This document shows, in pieces, positions 9,868 to 20,860 of a DNA stretch of 64,000 nucleotides. The number at the start of each line of letters is the position of its first letter. Position 1 is the stretch's first letter. The stretch comes from Lacticaseibacillus camelliae DSM 22697 = JCM 13995. Lineage in GTDB: Bacteria; Bacillota; Bacilli; Lactobacillales; Lactobacillaceae. Location: positions 1 through 64,000 of the forward strand of contig NZ_BBAJ01000004.1 of NCBI RefSeq assembly GCF_001311195.1, written 5' to 3'. The position numbers and the translations under genes are program-made. The notes under the pieces were generated by a model that saw nothing but the letters and a program-made list of their open reading frames with translations, searched no databases and was not told where the DNA came from.

Positions 9868-9896
9868 TTGACACCAAAAGCGGCAACCGCTACAAT
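9868..9896 (+). promoter_or_regulatory. Sigma-A promoter of rny
   Basis: TTGACA (9868-9873) is a perfect -35, followed by a 17-base spacer and TACAAT (9891-9896) as -10, about 68 bases before the rny ATG. Confidence 0.85.
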
Positions 9897-9963
9897 CAAG
9901 ATTGTGTCAAATTGTATAAATTAATAGCATCGTGAAACTTTTTGATGATGCGGAGGTGAAAAG

Positions 9964-11532
9964 ATGAGCTCAGGAATTTTGCTCTCAGTGATCCTCGCCG
10001 TCATCGCTTTAGTGCTCGGATTGTTGATCGGCAATTGGCTTCAGAAACGGAGCCATGCGCATACTTTGGATCAAGCACATGACAGTGCTGCAGGAATCAT
10101 TGAGAACGCGAAGAAAGAAGCCGAGACGCTCAAAAAAAGAACGATTGGTCTCGGCACGTGAGAAAGCCCACCAGTACCAAACTCAGGTGGAAGCCGAGCT
10201 TAAGGATCGGCGCAGTGAGGTCCAGCAGTCAGAACATCAGGTGTTGCAGCGTGAAGAGGCGCTCGATCGCCGTGATGATACACTTGACCAGAAGGAAAAG
10301 AGCCTGACGGAGCGTGAAAATGACTTAAACGCCCGCCAGCAGCAATTGGAAGCTAAAAAAAGAAGACATTACCGCCACTATTACGAAACAACAGCAGGAG
10401 TTGGAACGCATCGCCGGCCTGACCAAGGCGCAGGCGAAGGACCAGGTCCTCACTGAAACCAAGGCTGAACTGGCGCATGAACGCGCCATGTTGATCAAAG
10501 AAAGTGAAGATGAGGCAAAGGAGACGGCGGACCGTACGGCCAAGTCGCTCATTGCCGATGCCATCCAGCGCAGTGCCTCTGACGTGGTCGCCGAAACAAC
10601 GGTCACAACGGTCACGCTGCCTAATGACGATATGAAGGGGCGGATCATCGGCCGCGAGGGTCGTAACATTCGGACTTTGGAAACGTTGACGGGCATCGAT
10701 CTGATCATCGATGACACGCCGGAAGCCGTCGTGCTTTCGGGGTTTGATCCGATTCGACGCGAAATCGCAAGGATGGCGCTTGAAAAACTGATTCAGGACG
10801 GTCGCATTCACCCGGCGCGCATTGAGGAAATGGTCGATAAAGCGCGCAAGGAAATGGACCAACGCATTCGTGAAATCGGGGAACAGGCAATTTTTGATGT
10901 CGGGATCCACAACATGCATCCCGATTTGATCAAGATCTTGGGCCGCTTACACTTTCGGACCAGTTACGGGCAGAACGTCCTGGATCATTCGATCCAGGTG
11001 GCCAAACTGGCTGGGATCATGGCGGCAGAACTCGGCGAAGATGTTAACTTAGCGAGACGCGCAGGATTGCTCCATGATATTGGTAAGGCTCAGGACCGCG
11101 AAGTAGGTGGTTCGCATGTCGAGATTGGCGTGGAGCTTGCCACCAAGTACAAGGAACCGGAAGTGGTGATCAACACGATCGCGTCTCATCATGGCGATGT
11201 GGCGCCGACGTCGGTCATTGCGGTGTTAGTTGCCGCGGCCGATGCGATTTCAGCCGCCCGCCCAGGGGCCCGTTCGGAATCGCTGGAGAATTATCTCCAC
11301 CGGTTGGAGAAACTGGAGCAATCGCCAACTCGTTCAAAGGGGTGGCGCAGTCGTACGCGATTCAGGCTGGACGCGAGGTGCGCGTGATTGTGCAACCGGA
11401 TCAGTTGTCCGATGAGCAATCAGTTGTTCTCGCCCGGGACATTCGCAATCGGATCGAAAAAGAACTCGAGTACCCTGCCACATTAAGGTGACCGTGATCC
11501 GCGAAAAGCGGACTGTGGAATACGCCAAATGA
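9964..11532 (+). CDS. rny: Ribonuclease Y (frame broken four times)
   Basis: RNase Y is the membrane-anchored endonuclease that starts mRNA decay in Gram-positives. Rejoined, it has about 520 residues: an N-terminal membrane helix ([20 protein letters not shown]), a long charged coiled coil, a KH domain ([19 protein letters not shown]) and an HD domain with catalytic LLHDIGKA, then IASHHGD. Breaks: A7 runs at 10132-10138 and 10355-10361 (each one A too long), one missing G near 11322 (GAGGCAATC expected) and one missing G near 11473. It ends VEYAK at 11532. The breaks fall in conserved segments of an important enzyme and are best read as sequencing indels. Confidence 0.93.
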
Positions 11533-11539
11533 GGCTTAC

Positions 11540-11579
11540 AAAAGCGGATCGTCATCCTTGGGGTGGCGGTCCGCTTTTC
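11540..11579 (+). terminator. Rho-independent terminator after rny
   Basis: AAAAGCGGA (11540-11548) pairs perfectly with TCCGCTTTT (11570-11578). The A/T flanks allow termination in both directions. Confidence 0.8.
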
Positions 11580-11588
11580 TGCTATCAG

Positions 11589-11617
11589 TTGACGCTGACC
11601 CGTGAATTGGATTATCA
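11589..11617 (+). promoter_or_regulatory. Candidate kup promoter
   Basis: TTGACG, a 17-base spacer and TTATCA lie 57 bases before the kup start. The -10 is a poor match, so this is tentative. Confidence 0.4.
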
Positions 11618-11674
11618 TTTCGTACAGTCACTTGGGGCGCCTGGTGCAATCCGGACGTCGATAAGGAGAGAATA

Positions 11675-13803
11675 ATGACACGGAAGAAAAAAAGCGTCAC
11701 TGATCGGTATGTTGATCACTTTAGGCATCGTGTACGGCGACATTGGGACCTCACCCCTGTACGTCATGAACGCGATTATCGCAGATGCGGGCTCGGTCGG
11801 CGCCTTGACCCCGGACTACATCATTGGGTCGGTGTCGCTGATTTTTTGGACGTTGATGATCCTCACCACGATCAAGTATGTGGTGCTGGCGATGCAGGCT
11901 GACAACAATGGTGAAGGCGGGATTTTCGCTCTGTACGCGTTGGTCCGGCGCCGCGGTGCGTGGCTCGCGATTCCTGCGCTGATTGGGGGGGCTGCGCTGC
12001 TGGCGGACGGGACGCTGACCCCGGCGGTCACGGTCACCACGGCCCTTGAAGGCTTGAAAAATCAGCGCTTCGGCAGCTTTGTGTTCAGCAACTCGCAGCT
12101 CGTTGTGCTGGTGATCACCAGCGTGGTTTTGCTGACGCTATTCATGATTCAGCGGTTTGGGACCGCCAAACTTGGCAATGCCTTCGGGCCGATCATGTTG
12201 GTTTGGTTTGTTTTCCTGGGCTTGGCCGGGGTGACGCATATGACGGGTCACCTGGAGATCCTGAAAGCGCTGAATCCGGTTTACGCGGTTCGCATTCTTT
12301 TTTTCGCTTGCCAATAAGGTCGGGATTTTTCTGTTAGGCAGCATTTTCCTGGCGACGACTGGGGCCGAGGCGTTGTACTCGGACATGGGTCACGTTGGCA
12401 AGTACAATATTTACGCGACATGGCCATTCGTGTATGTCTGCCTGATGCTGAATTACTTTGGCCAAGGCGCTTGGCTGATTGGCCATTATCAGGACGCTGC
12501 GTTTTCGGGCATGACGACTCTTAACCCGTTTTACACAATGCTGAACAGCGGACTGCGGCCGTTTGCCATTGTGCTGGCCACTTTGGCCGCGATCATCGCG
12601 TCTCAGGCTTTGATCACGGGTTCCTACACGTTGGTGCACGAAGCCGTGGGCCTGAAGTTCCTGCCGCGCATGGCGATCAAGCACCCGTCGACCGAACGCA
12701 GTCAGATTTACATTTCTTTTGTGAACTGGTTCTTGTGCTTGGTGACCCTGAGCGTGGTCTGGTTCTTCCGGACCTCTAAGGCGATGGAGGCCGCATACGG
12801 ACTGGCGATCACCATCACGATGCTGATGACGACCATCCTGTTGTTCGAGTTCCTGTCCATGAAGATCAGGCGGCTTTACGCGGGCCTGATCGCCGGGTTC
12901 TTTGGCCTGATCGAAACGGTTTTTCTGATCGCTAGCATGGTCAAATTCCTGCACGGTGGGTATATCACGTTATTCATCATGTTGCTGATCCTGACGCTGA
13001 TGGCCGTGTGGTACTTCGGCAATAAGATTCGGGAGCACTATCAGGACGAAAGCGAGTACGTGGTGCTGACTGATTACGTCGATCAGCTGACCGAGTTGTC
13101 TGCGGACGACTCAATCCCGACTTACACGACGAACCTCGTCTACATGACCAAGGTCAAGGAAGGCTACCGGCTAAAACGGTCCACGCTTTATTCAATCTTG
13201 GACAAGCGGCCTAAGCGCGCCAAGGTCTACTGGTTTGTGACCGTCAACGAGACGGACAAACCGGTTGAAATGCGTTACACGGTTGACATGCTGCACACGC
13301 GTAATGTGATCTCTGTCCAAATCTACTTAGGGTTCCGCATGTCGCAGCACGTGAATGTCTACATTCGAAAGATCATCAATGACTTGCTGAACGCGAAGGT
13401 GATCGACCCGCAGACGCCGAAGTACACGACCGTCAAGAATCGTAACGTCGGCGACTTCAAGTTTGTCATTATTCGCGAGCAGGCGCAGAATTTACTGACC
13501 ACCGAGAACATTCCTGGGTGGCAGCGCAGCCTGATTGGCGGCCGATTGTGGCTGCAGAACATCACGACGAGCCCAGCCAACTGGTACGGCCTCGAATTTG
13601 CCAACGTGGTGGAGGAAACCGTGCCGCTGTTCATCAGCGTGCCAAGGACCGTGGCCTTTTCTAAGCATCAGATCATGAATGCCAAAGCAATGCGGTTGAA
13701 GGCCGTCGACCGGGTCAAAAACAGTCCGATTCAGACGCAGACAGAGATCATCAACTCCAAAGATGATCCAAGCCCAACCGCTGACGATAAAGACGATCAG
13801 TAA
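11675..13803 (+). CDS. kup: Potassium uptake protein Kup (frame broken twice)
   Basis: This H+/K+ symporter of the KUP/HAK family has about 709 residues when rejoined: about 12 membrane helices in the first two thirds and a cytoplasmic C-terminal domain. The first helix carries the family signature [15 protein letters not shown], followed by [17 protein letters not shown] and [24 protein letters not shown] lies after the second break. Breaks: A7 at 11687-11693 (six expected, just after the start) and T7 at 12298-12304 (six expected). The start at 11675 has AAGGAGAG nine bases upstream. It is monocistronic, between two terminators. Confidence 0.93.
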
Positions 13804-13806
13804 GCA

Positions 13807-13834
13807 AAAATCCCAGGCGACCGCCTGGGATTTT
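13807..13834. terminator. Bidirectional terminator between kup and yigZ
   Basis: AAAATCCCAGGCG / CGCCTGGGATTTT is a near-perfect hairpin with A and T flanks, serving the convergent kup (plus) and YigZ-type (minus) genes. Confidence 0.88.
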
Positions 13835-14472
13835 ACTGTGTCACGGGAATCAGGGATGGAATCAAGTGACCGCTTTGCGGGGTCACTTTGCCCGCCGTCA
13901 AATCGAGAATACTGCGGCTGACGGCTGCCGCCTCACCGGCGGGCACGTTGACCTTCAGCGTGACGACGACCTGATAATCACTGGCAGAGATGGCTAGGCT
14001 TTGCTCAGCCAGAAAGTGGGTCACGCGGTCGAGCAGGGCGTAGGGCACACTGAGTGTCAGCTGGCGCATCATGCGGCGTTGACTAATGCCTGCTTGCTGA
14101 ACCGCGGCGGTGATGCTGCCCGCATAGGCGCGGATCAGCCCACCGGCGCCGAGCTTAATCCCGCCGAAATAGCGCGTCGTGACGGCGACGACATCATGGA
14201 GTCCCATTTCTTGCAGTGTGTGCAGCATCGGCACGCCGGCAGTCCCTGCCGGCTCGCCGGCGTCGCTTGCCCGCTGAATGTGGTCATCATCGCCTAGCAG
14301 ATATACCGGGACGTGATGATTGGCCTTAGGATGGGCCGTCTGGATACGCGCGATGAACGCTTTGGCTTCGTCTTCACTGGCGACTGGGGCGACGGCGCAG
14401 ATGAAGCGCGATTTTTTTAATGACCTTTTCAGCCTGACCGGGTTTGGTCAGTGTGTAATAAGTGGCTGCCAT
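13833..14472 (-). CDS. yigZ: YigZ/IMPACT family protein (UPF0029), one frame break
   Basis: This protein of about 212 residues belongs to the IMPACT/YigZ family. From the ATG at 14472 it reads MAATYYTLTKPGQAEKVIKK, then a T7 run on the plus strand (14412-14418, six expected) breaks the frame, and it continues SRFICAVAPV. The family core is clear in SDAGEPAGTAGVPML and VAVTTRYFGGIKLGAGGL. The C-terminal half is a UPF0029 ferredoxin-like domain. The biochemical function of the family is not settled. AAGGAG lies eight bases before the start. It is divergent from comFA with only 27 bases between starts, so the two promoters must overlap. Confidence 0.85.
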
Positions 14473-14499
14473 GGCGTAATCTCCTTTGAGGTGAAACCA

Positions 14500-15757
14500 A
14501 TGATACCAACCGGAATGCAGCTGAGCGATGAAGAAGTCAGCGCAGCGGCGGTAACTGAGTCAAGTTTAGCACAGGCCGAGGTCGGACCAGGGATTGTTGA
14601 AGGAGTTTGCCAGCGCTGCCGGCAGCGCGCTTGGTCAGTCTGCCGGATGGACGTCAGTATTGTCGGGCCTGCATCGGTTTGGGCCGAATCACCAGCACCA
14701 CCCGGCTTTGGCGCTTTCCCAGCAGTGCTAGTGAAGGTGGCCGGTTGACTTGGACGGGCACGCTGACGCCCCCTCAAGCGGCCGCCGCGCAGGCCGCCAT
14801 CGCTTCCGTGGCCACTGGCCGCGATCACCTGCTGTGGGCGGTGACTGGGCCGGCAAGACGGAGATGCTGTTTCCGCTGATTGCGCATGAGCTGGGACTGA
14901 ATCATCGGGTAGCAGTCGTCACCCCGCGCATTGACGTGGTCCTGGAACTGGCACCGCGGCTTCAGGCGGCGTTTGCAGGGACGAGCATGGCAGTGCAGTA
15001 TGGCGGCACCCCTTGGCCTGAGGCACCGACTTCGCTGTTGGTCGCCACCACGCACCAACTGTTACGCTATTATCACCATTTTGATCTAGTCATTGTCGAT
15101 GAGGTGGATGCTTTTCCGTTCAGTCAAACGCCAATGCTGGCAGCTGCGGTGGCGCAAGCAAACCGTGGCCCCACGGTTTATTTAAGTGCAACGCCACCGC
15201 GGCGTTTAAAAAGGGCGGCCAGGCGTGGGCAGATGGGGGTCAGTTTTTTTGGTGCGGCGGTTTCACGGGTTCCCGTTGCCAGTGCCAAAACTGGTCGTAG
15301 CCCCGCTGAAGCAGGTACCGACGAAACTCTCAAACGCGGTTTTGGCCCTGCTGAGGGTTGGCACTCAAGGCCGGCAGTGCCTCCTGTTTGTCCCCCGAAT
15401 CGAATGGCTTGGGCCGCTGGCCCAGGCGCTGAGTCAGGCCGGCTACTCGGTTGAGACGGCCCACGCGGCAGATCCCGACCGGGTGGCGAAAGTTCAACAG
15501 TTTCGCGATGGGACCTTCACTGTCCTGGTGACAACCACGATCTTGGAACGCGGGGTCACTATTCCGCGTTGCAGTGTGCTTGTCTTGGCCGCAGATGACC
15601 GGCAGTTTGGCGCCAGCGGCTTGATTCAGATGGCAGGGCGCGCCGGGCGCAGTCAGGCCAGTCCCGACGACCCGGTTTGGTTTGTCGGCCGCCACATGAC
15701 CTTAGCCATGCTGGTTGCGCGGCATGAGATCCAGGTGATAAACGGGCGAAAGCATGA
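14500..15757 (+). CDS. comFA: ComFA: DNA-translocating helicase of competence (frame broken about five times)
   Basis: This DEAD-type ATPase drives uptake of single-stranded DNA in competent cells; about 420 residues are recovered. A zinc ribbon pair (CQRC near 14610, then YCRAC) is followed by Walker A GAGKTEML (near 14860), the DEAD-type box VIVDEVDAF, motif III YLSATPP and the C-terminal helicase motif IQMAGRAGR. Breaks lie near 14625, near 14850 (G run), near 15235 (one base too many), and probably near 15747, where one more G would end the protein on the TGA at 15755-15757. That stop would overlap the comFC ATG in the usual ATGA manner. Given the number of breaks, real decay cannot be ruled out for this non-essential gene. 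Confidence 0.82.
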
Positions 15758-16416
15758 GGTGCCTATTGTGCAATCAGCCACTACGAGACGACCAGCCGCT
15801 GGCCCGGCTGCTCAGTGGCCAGACAACGCGGCTGCCCGCGCTTTGCCGGCGGTGTTTGGCTCAGTTTGAGTTGATCGACCAGCAGGATGCGTGCCCTGGC
15901 TGCGGCCGCGGCAGCTCATCAACGCTTTGTCAGGACTGTCAGCGGTGGGCGGCGCAGGGGGAAACGCTGCTGCACCATCGCGCCTGGTTTCGCTACACCG
16001 CGCCGATGAAAGCATTTATTCAGCAGTACAAGGGCCTAGGCGACTACCGTCTGCACTCGGCGTTTGCGGATGTCTTGCAACTGGCTTCTCGAAACCAGGC
16101 GTTAGTGCCGATCCCCAGTGAGCCCGGGCACTACGCTCGGCGCGGGTTTGATCCGGTGCTGGGCTTGTTTGGTCACTTGCCTTTGGCCTTGTGGCTCACT
16201 AAGGGGGAGACGGCAGTCCCTCAGGCGCAAAAGACGCGCGCCGAGCGCCTGGTCACCGCGCAAAGTTTTACGGCTCATCTGCCGGCAGTGGTGCCACCGC
16301 GGATTGTCCTGCTAGATGATTTGTACACGACCGGGCGGACGTTGTATCACGCGAAGGCGGCCCTGCGCGCTGCGGGGTATCAAGGCGAAGTGATCAGCCG
16401 CTCGCTGATCAGATAA
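15754..16416 (+). CDS. comFC: ComFC: phosphoribosyltransferase-like competence protein
   Basis: This intact 220-residue protein has N-terminal CxxC zinc-finger pairs (C3/C6, CRRC, CPGC, CQDC) and a type I phosphoribosyltransferase domain with the PRPP-binding loop RIVLLDDLYTTGRTLYHA near the C terminus. ComFC is required for transformation in Bacillus and streptococci and partners ComFA. The ATG overlaps the inferred comFA stop. It lies directly before the hpf promoter, the same context as in other lactobacilli. Confidence 0.92.
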   Translation: MRCLLCNQPLRDDQPLARLLSGQTTRLPALCRRCLAQFELIDQQDACPGCGRGSSSTLCQDCQRWAAQGETLLHHRAWFRYTAPMKAFIQQYKGLGDYRLHSAFADVLQLASRNQALVPIPSEPGHYARRGFDPVLGLFGHLPLALWLTKGETAVPQAQKTRAERLVTAQSFTAHLPAVVPPRIVLLDDLYTTGRTLYHAKAALRAAGYQGEVISRSLIR

Positions 16417-16420
16417 ATAT

Positions 16421-16449
16421 TTGTTTCACCGCGGTCAGTTCGATATAAT
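16421..16449 (+). promoter_or_regulatory. Sigma-A promoter of hpf
   Basis: TTGTTT (16421-16426), a 17-base spacer and a perfect TATAAT (16444-16449), about 80 bases before the hpf start. Confidence 0.8.
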
Positions 16450-16491
16450 AAAGTCGAAGGGTGAAAGGGCTTTACCAGCTCATTTACCTGT

Positions 16492-16507
16492 GTGCAACGA
16501 GTTGCAC
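16492..16507 (+). other. Perfect hairpin in the hpf 5' leader
   Basis: GTGCAA-CGAG-TTGCAC forms a 6-base stem with a tetraloop, just upstream of the hpf ribosome binding site (AAAGGGGAG). It may affect translation of hpf. Confidence 0.5.
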
Positions 16508-16528
16508 GGATGAAAGGGGAGAAGTTTT

Positions 16529-17089
16529 ATGCTCACATACAACGTTCGTGGCGAAAACATCGAAGTCACTGATGCCATTCGCAGTTATGTTGAGAAGCGG
16601 ATCAGCAAGCTGAACAAGTTCTTCGAAAGTTCAGTCGAGGCGATCGCGCACGTCAACTTGAAGGTTTATCAGGATAAAACCGCCAAGGTCGAAGTGACCA
16701 TCCCATTGTCTTATTTGACTTTGCGGGCTGAGGAAACCAGTCCGGATCTGTACGCCAGCGTCGATTTGGTCACTGATAAGCTGGAGCGTCAGGTGCGTAA
16801 GTACAAGACCAAGATCAACCGCAAGTCGCGTGAAAAGGGCTTTGCACCAATCGATGTGGCACCGGAAGGCACACCAGCACCAACTAGTACCGATGACAAC
16901 GAGGACGATTTGTCCGTCGTTCGGACCAAGCGGGTATCGCTGAAGCCGATGGATTCGCAGGAAGCCATTTTGCAGATGGACATGTTGGGGCATAACTTCT
17001 TCATCTTTGAGGATGCCGATACTAACGGCACCAGTATCGTCTACAAGCGCCGCGATGGGCGTTACGGCCTGATTGAAACTGACGAGTAA
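16529..17089 (+). CDS. hpf: Long-form ribosome hibernation promoting factor
   Basis: This 186-residue long HPF has an N-terminal S30AE domain (about 1-100, opening MLTYNVRGENIEVTDAIRSY) that binds the decoding centre of idle ribosomes, an acidic linker, and a C-terminal dimerisation domain (about 130-186, with VRTKRVSLKPM and DMLGHNFFIFED) that pairs two 70S particles into 100S dimers. It is intact. It has its own promoter and terminator and sits between comFC and secA, as in many Firmicutes. Confidence 0.95.
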   Translation: MLTYNVRGENIEVTDAIRSYVEKRISKLNKFFESSVEAIAHVNLKVYQDKTAKVEVTIPLSYLTLRAEETSPDLYASVDLVTDKLERQVRKYKTKINRKSREKGFAPIDVAPEGTPAPTSTDDNEDDLSVVRTKRVSLKPMDSQEAILQMDMLGHNFFIFEDADTNGTSIVYKRRDGRYGLIETDE

Positions 17090-17105
17090 ACGTCAGTAGG
17101 ACGCG

Positions 17106-17135
17106 CCGCAGATCTTTAAGATCTGCGGTTTTTTT
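17106..17135 (+). terminator. Rho-independent terminator after hpf
   Basis: CCGCAGATC / GATCTGCGG is a perfect 9-base stem followed by seven T. Confidence 0.92.
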
Positions 17136-17226
17136 GGCTAAACGTGTAAAGACCCAGGAACAATGATAGAATAACTTAGATACTGTCAGAAGTATGCAAA
17201 GTTGGATGACAGGAGAGGATTACTGA

Positions 17227-19588
17227 ATGGCAAACGTATTAAAATCTTGGGTCGAAAGCGATAAACGCGAAGTCAACCGTCTCGGAAAAATTGCCGATCA
17301 GGTGATGGCTTATGAGGATGAGTATGCTGCGCTGAGCGATGAGGACCTGCAAGCGAAAACCCCTGAGTTAAAAGCCCGGCTAGAGCAGGGCGAGACCCTT
17401 GACGATATCTTGCCGGAAGCGTTTGCGACTGCCCGTGAAGGCGCCAAACGCGTTTTGGGTCTGTTCCCGTTTCGGGTTCAAATCATTGGTGGGATCACCC
17501 TTCACGAAGCAATATTGCCGAAATGAAAACCGGTGAAGGGAAAACCCTGACGGCCACGATGCCTGTCTACTTAAACGCGTTAGCCGGCAAAGGCGTTCAC
17601 GTTGTCACCGTCAACGAGTACTTGTCCGGCCGTGATGCCACTGAAATGGGCGAGCTCTATAACTGGCTTGGTCTGACCGTTGGCCTCAACACCCACGACT
17701 TGTCGTCTGAGGAGAAACAGGCGGCGTACAACGCCGACATCACTTACTCGACGAACAGTGAACTGGGGTTTGACTATTTGCGTGACAACATGGTTGTCTA
17801 CAAGCAGCAGATGGTTCAGCGGCCGCTGAACTACGCCATTGTCGATGAAGTTGACTCGATTTTGATTGATGAAGCGCGGACGCCGCTGATCATCTCTGGC
17901 GGGGCGGAAAAGTCGACGGGGCTGTACATTCGCGCGGACCGGTTTGTGAAGACCCTCAAAGAAGAGGACGATTACAAGATCGATTGGCCGACGAAAACCG
18001 TTGCGCTGACTGAAAACGGCATTCGCAAGGCGGAAAAGATCTTCGGGTTGAAGAACCTCTACGACACTGAAAACACCGCCCTGACTCACCATTTGGATCA
18101 GGCGCTGCGGGCTAACTACATCATGCTCAAGGATATCGACTACATGGTCCAAGATGGCGAAGTGCTGATCGTTGACCAGTTCACCGGCCGGGCTATGGAA
18201 GGCCGGCGTTTCTCCGACGGCCTGCACCAGGCAATCGAGGCCAAGGAAGGCGTCGAGATCCAGGACGAAAATGCGACCATGGCCACGATCACGTATCAGA
18301 ACTTCTTCCGGATGTACAACAAGCTGGCCGGCATGACCGGGACGGCGAAAACCGAAGAGGAAGAATTCCGTGAGATCTACAACATGGAAGTCATTTCGAT
18401 TCCGACTAACAAGCCGGTCATCCGGGTGGATTCACCCGACATTCTGTACCCGACTTTGGATGCGAAGTTCAAGCGGTGACTCGGGATATTAAGGCTCGTC
18501 ACGCCAAGGGCCAGCCGATCCTGGTCGGGACGGTGGCCATCGAATCTTCCGAGCGGCTGTCCAAGCTGCTGGATGAAGAAGGCATTCCGCACAGCGTCTT
18601 GAACGCGAAGAACCATGCCAAGGAAGCCGAGATCATCATGAACGCGGGCCAGCGCGGTGCGGTCACGATCGCGACCAACATGGCCGGGCGGGGGACCGAT
18701 ATCAAGCTCGGCCCTGGCGTCACGGCCGTTGGCGGGCTGGCAGTTATCGGGACAGAGCGGCACGAGAGCCGCCGGATCGATAACCAGCTGCGTGGCCGCT
18801 CTGGGCGGCAAGGCGATCCTGGCGCGACCCAGTTTTATCTGTCGCTTGAGGATGACCTGATGAAGCGGTTCGGCTCGGAACGAATCAAGCAGATGCTTGA
18901 CCGCTTTAAGTTGGATGACGATGAGCAGGTGATCCGCAGTCGAATGATCTCGCGCTCCGTTGAATCTGCGCAAAAGCGCGTTGAAGGGAACAACTACGAT
19001 ACGCGTAAAAATACCCTGCAGTACGATGACGTCATGCGCGAACAGCGTGAGGTCATTTACAAACAGCGGCAGCAGGTGATCAACGAAGATGAGACCCTCA
19101 AACCGGTGCTGATGGCCATGATCGATCGCTGCATCACGCGCATGGTGCAGGCGCACACCCAAGGCGAGAAGGCCGAATGGGAACTCGACAAGATTTACGA
19201 TTACGTGACGACAAACATGGTCACGGATGAAGACTTCAAGAAGAGCGACCTGGCTAAGCGCTCAAGCGATGAGATCATCAAGACCCTTGAGCAGTTGGCT
19301 GAGGACAACTACACCAGCAAACTGAACCAGCTTGGCGACAAAGCCCAAATGTTGGAGTTTGAAAAAGTCGTGATCCTGCGCGTGGTCGACAGCTTGTGGA
19401 CAGAGCATATCGATGCGCTTGATCAGCTGCGGCAAAGTGTTGGCCTGCGCGGCTACGGGCAGATGAACCCGCTGGTCGAGTACCAGGAAGAAGCGTACCG
19501 GATGTTTGAGGAAATGATTGGCAACATGGACGACGGGGTCACCCGCCTGTTCATGAAGGCACAGATTCGTCAGAACATTCGTCGTTGA
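17227..19588 (+). CDS. secA: Preprotein translocase ATPase SecA (frame broken twice)
   Basis: SecA is the essential motor of the Sec pathway; about 787 residues are recovered. The nucleotide-binding fold ([33 protein letters not shown]), the cross-linking domain, the second motor domain ([27 protein letters not shown]) and the helical scaffold are all present. It ends [12 protein letters not shown] without a zinc-binding tail, a lactobacillus feature. Breaks: one missing G near 17510 (HEGNIAEM expected) and one missing G near 18475 (KFKAVTRDIK expected). As SecA cannot be lost, these two indels are strong evidence for sequencing error. Confidence 0.96.
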
Positions 19589-19593
19589 TCAAG

Positions 19594-19629
19594 ACGCCAG
19601 GGCAGACAGTAGTCGCCTTGGCGTTTTTG
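19594..19629 (+). terminator. Terminator between secA and prfB
   Basis: ACGCCAGGGC pairs with GCCTTGGCGT (one G-T pair) and is followed by five T. It overlaps the leader of prfB. Confidence 0.7.
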
Positions 19630-19661
19630 ACGAAATCACGGATCGGGAAAGGAACGACACG

Positions 19662-20778
19662 ATGGAAATCGCTGAAATACGCACCACGCTCGCTGAAATG
19701 CGGGCCAAAATAAATCACTTTAGGGGGTCGCTTTGACCTCGATGCCTTGAACGAACGCATCGCTGAAAACGAGGGGCGGATGGCCGAACCAGGATTTTGG
19801 GACGACCAGGAGGCCGCACAAAAACTGATCGATCAAAACAATCAGCTGAAGGTCAAACACGACAACTTCATTGCGTTGCAAAGTAAACTCGATGATCTCG
19901 ACGTGGCGTTTGAGCTGCTTCAAGAAGAACCGGACAAAGAACTGCAGCAGGAGCTGGAACACGACATGGCGGCCCTGCAGGACAAGCTCAGCAAGTACGA
20001 AATGGCGCTGCTTCTCAATGGTAAATACGACCATAACAATGCCATTATCGAAATTCACCCCGGCGCCGGTGGCACTGAAGCGCAAGATTGGGGCTCAATG
20101 CTGACGCGCATGTACGAGCGCTGGGCGGAGCAGAACGGCTACACCGTCGAAGTGGCGGATTATCAGGCCGGCGATGAGGCCGGCATCAAAAGTGTGACGC
20201 TGCTGATCAATGGTGAGAACGCTTATGGCATGTTGCGTTCGGAAAAAGGGGTGCACCGGCTGGTCCGCATCTCGCCGTTTGACGCGGCGGGCCGGCGGCA
20301 CACGAGTTTTGCTTCAGTCGATGTGATGCCTGAGTTGGATGACACGATCGACGTTGACCTGCGGCCGGAAGACATCAAAATGGAGGTCTTCCGCTCCAGC
20401 GGGGCCGGTGGTCAGCACATTAACAAGACCTCCAGTGCGGTCCGACTGATCCATATTCCGACGGGCATCGTGACCTCGAGTCAGGCTCAGCGCAGTCAGT
20501 TTCAGAACAAGGCGACTGCGATGGCCATGCTGAAAGCCAAACTGTATCAACGTGAACAGGAGAAAAAGGCGGAACAGGCCGCGGCTATCAAGGGCCAGCA
20601 AATGGATGTGGCGTTTGGTTCGCAGATCCGTTCCTACGTTTTCCACCCGTACACGATGGTGAAGGATCACCGCACCAACTACTCGACCAGCAACGGTCAG
20701 GCGGTGATGGACGGTGCGCTTAACCCGTTTATCTATGCCTATTTGCAGTGGGAACTCGCCAGCGCCAACCCGGCGTAA
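19662..20778 (+). CDS. prfB: Peptide chain release factor 2, with programmed +1 frameshift
   Basis: RF2 recognises UGA and UAA. A 24-codon first reading frame (ATG 19662) runs into TGA at 19734-19736. The stop is preceded by CTT and, three bases before that, by AGGGGG (19722-19727), an internal Shine-Dalgarno element. This is the classical RF2 autoregulatory site: the ribosome slips +1 on CTT when RF2 is scarce and continues as GAC-CTC. The second frame runs uninterrupted to 20778 and carries the catalytic GGQ (SGAGGQHINKTSSAV). The total is about 371 residues, normal for the family. Unlike the other frame breaks in the window, this one is genuine. Confidence 0.96.
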
Positions 20779-20860
20779 TCAAATGTAATCTGGCTGCAAT
20801 CAGTCTGACGTATTGCTTTGCTATACTCAGCGATAGTGTTTTAAATAAAGGAGCGAAGTC

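Noticed and set aside
17227-19588. secA, eno, rny, uvrA and others as pseudogenes
   Set aside because: All domains are intact on both sides of each break, and several of these genes are essential. The breaks follow the same run-length pattern as the rest of the window.
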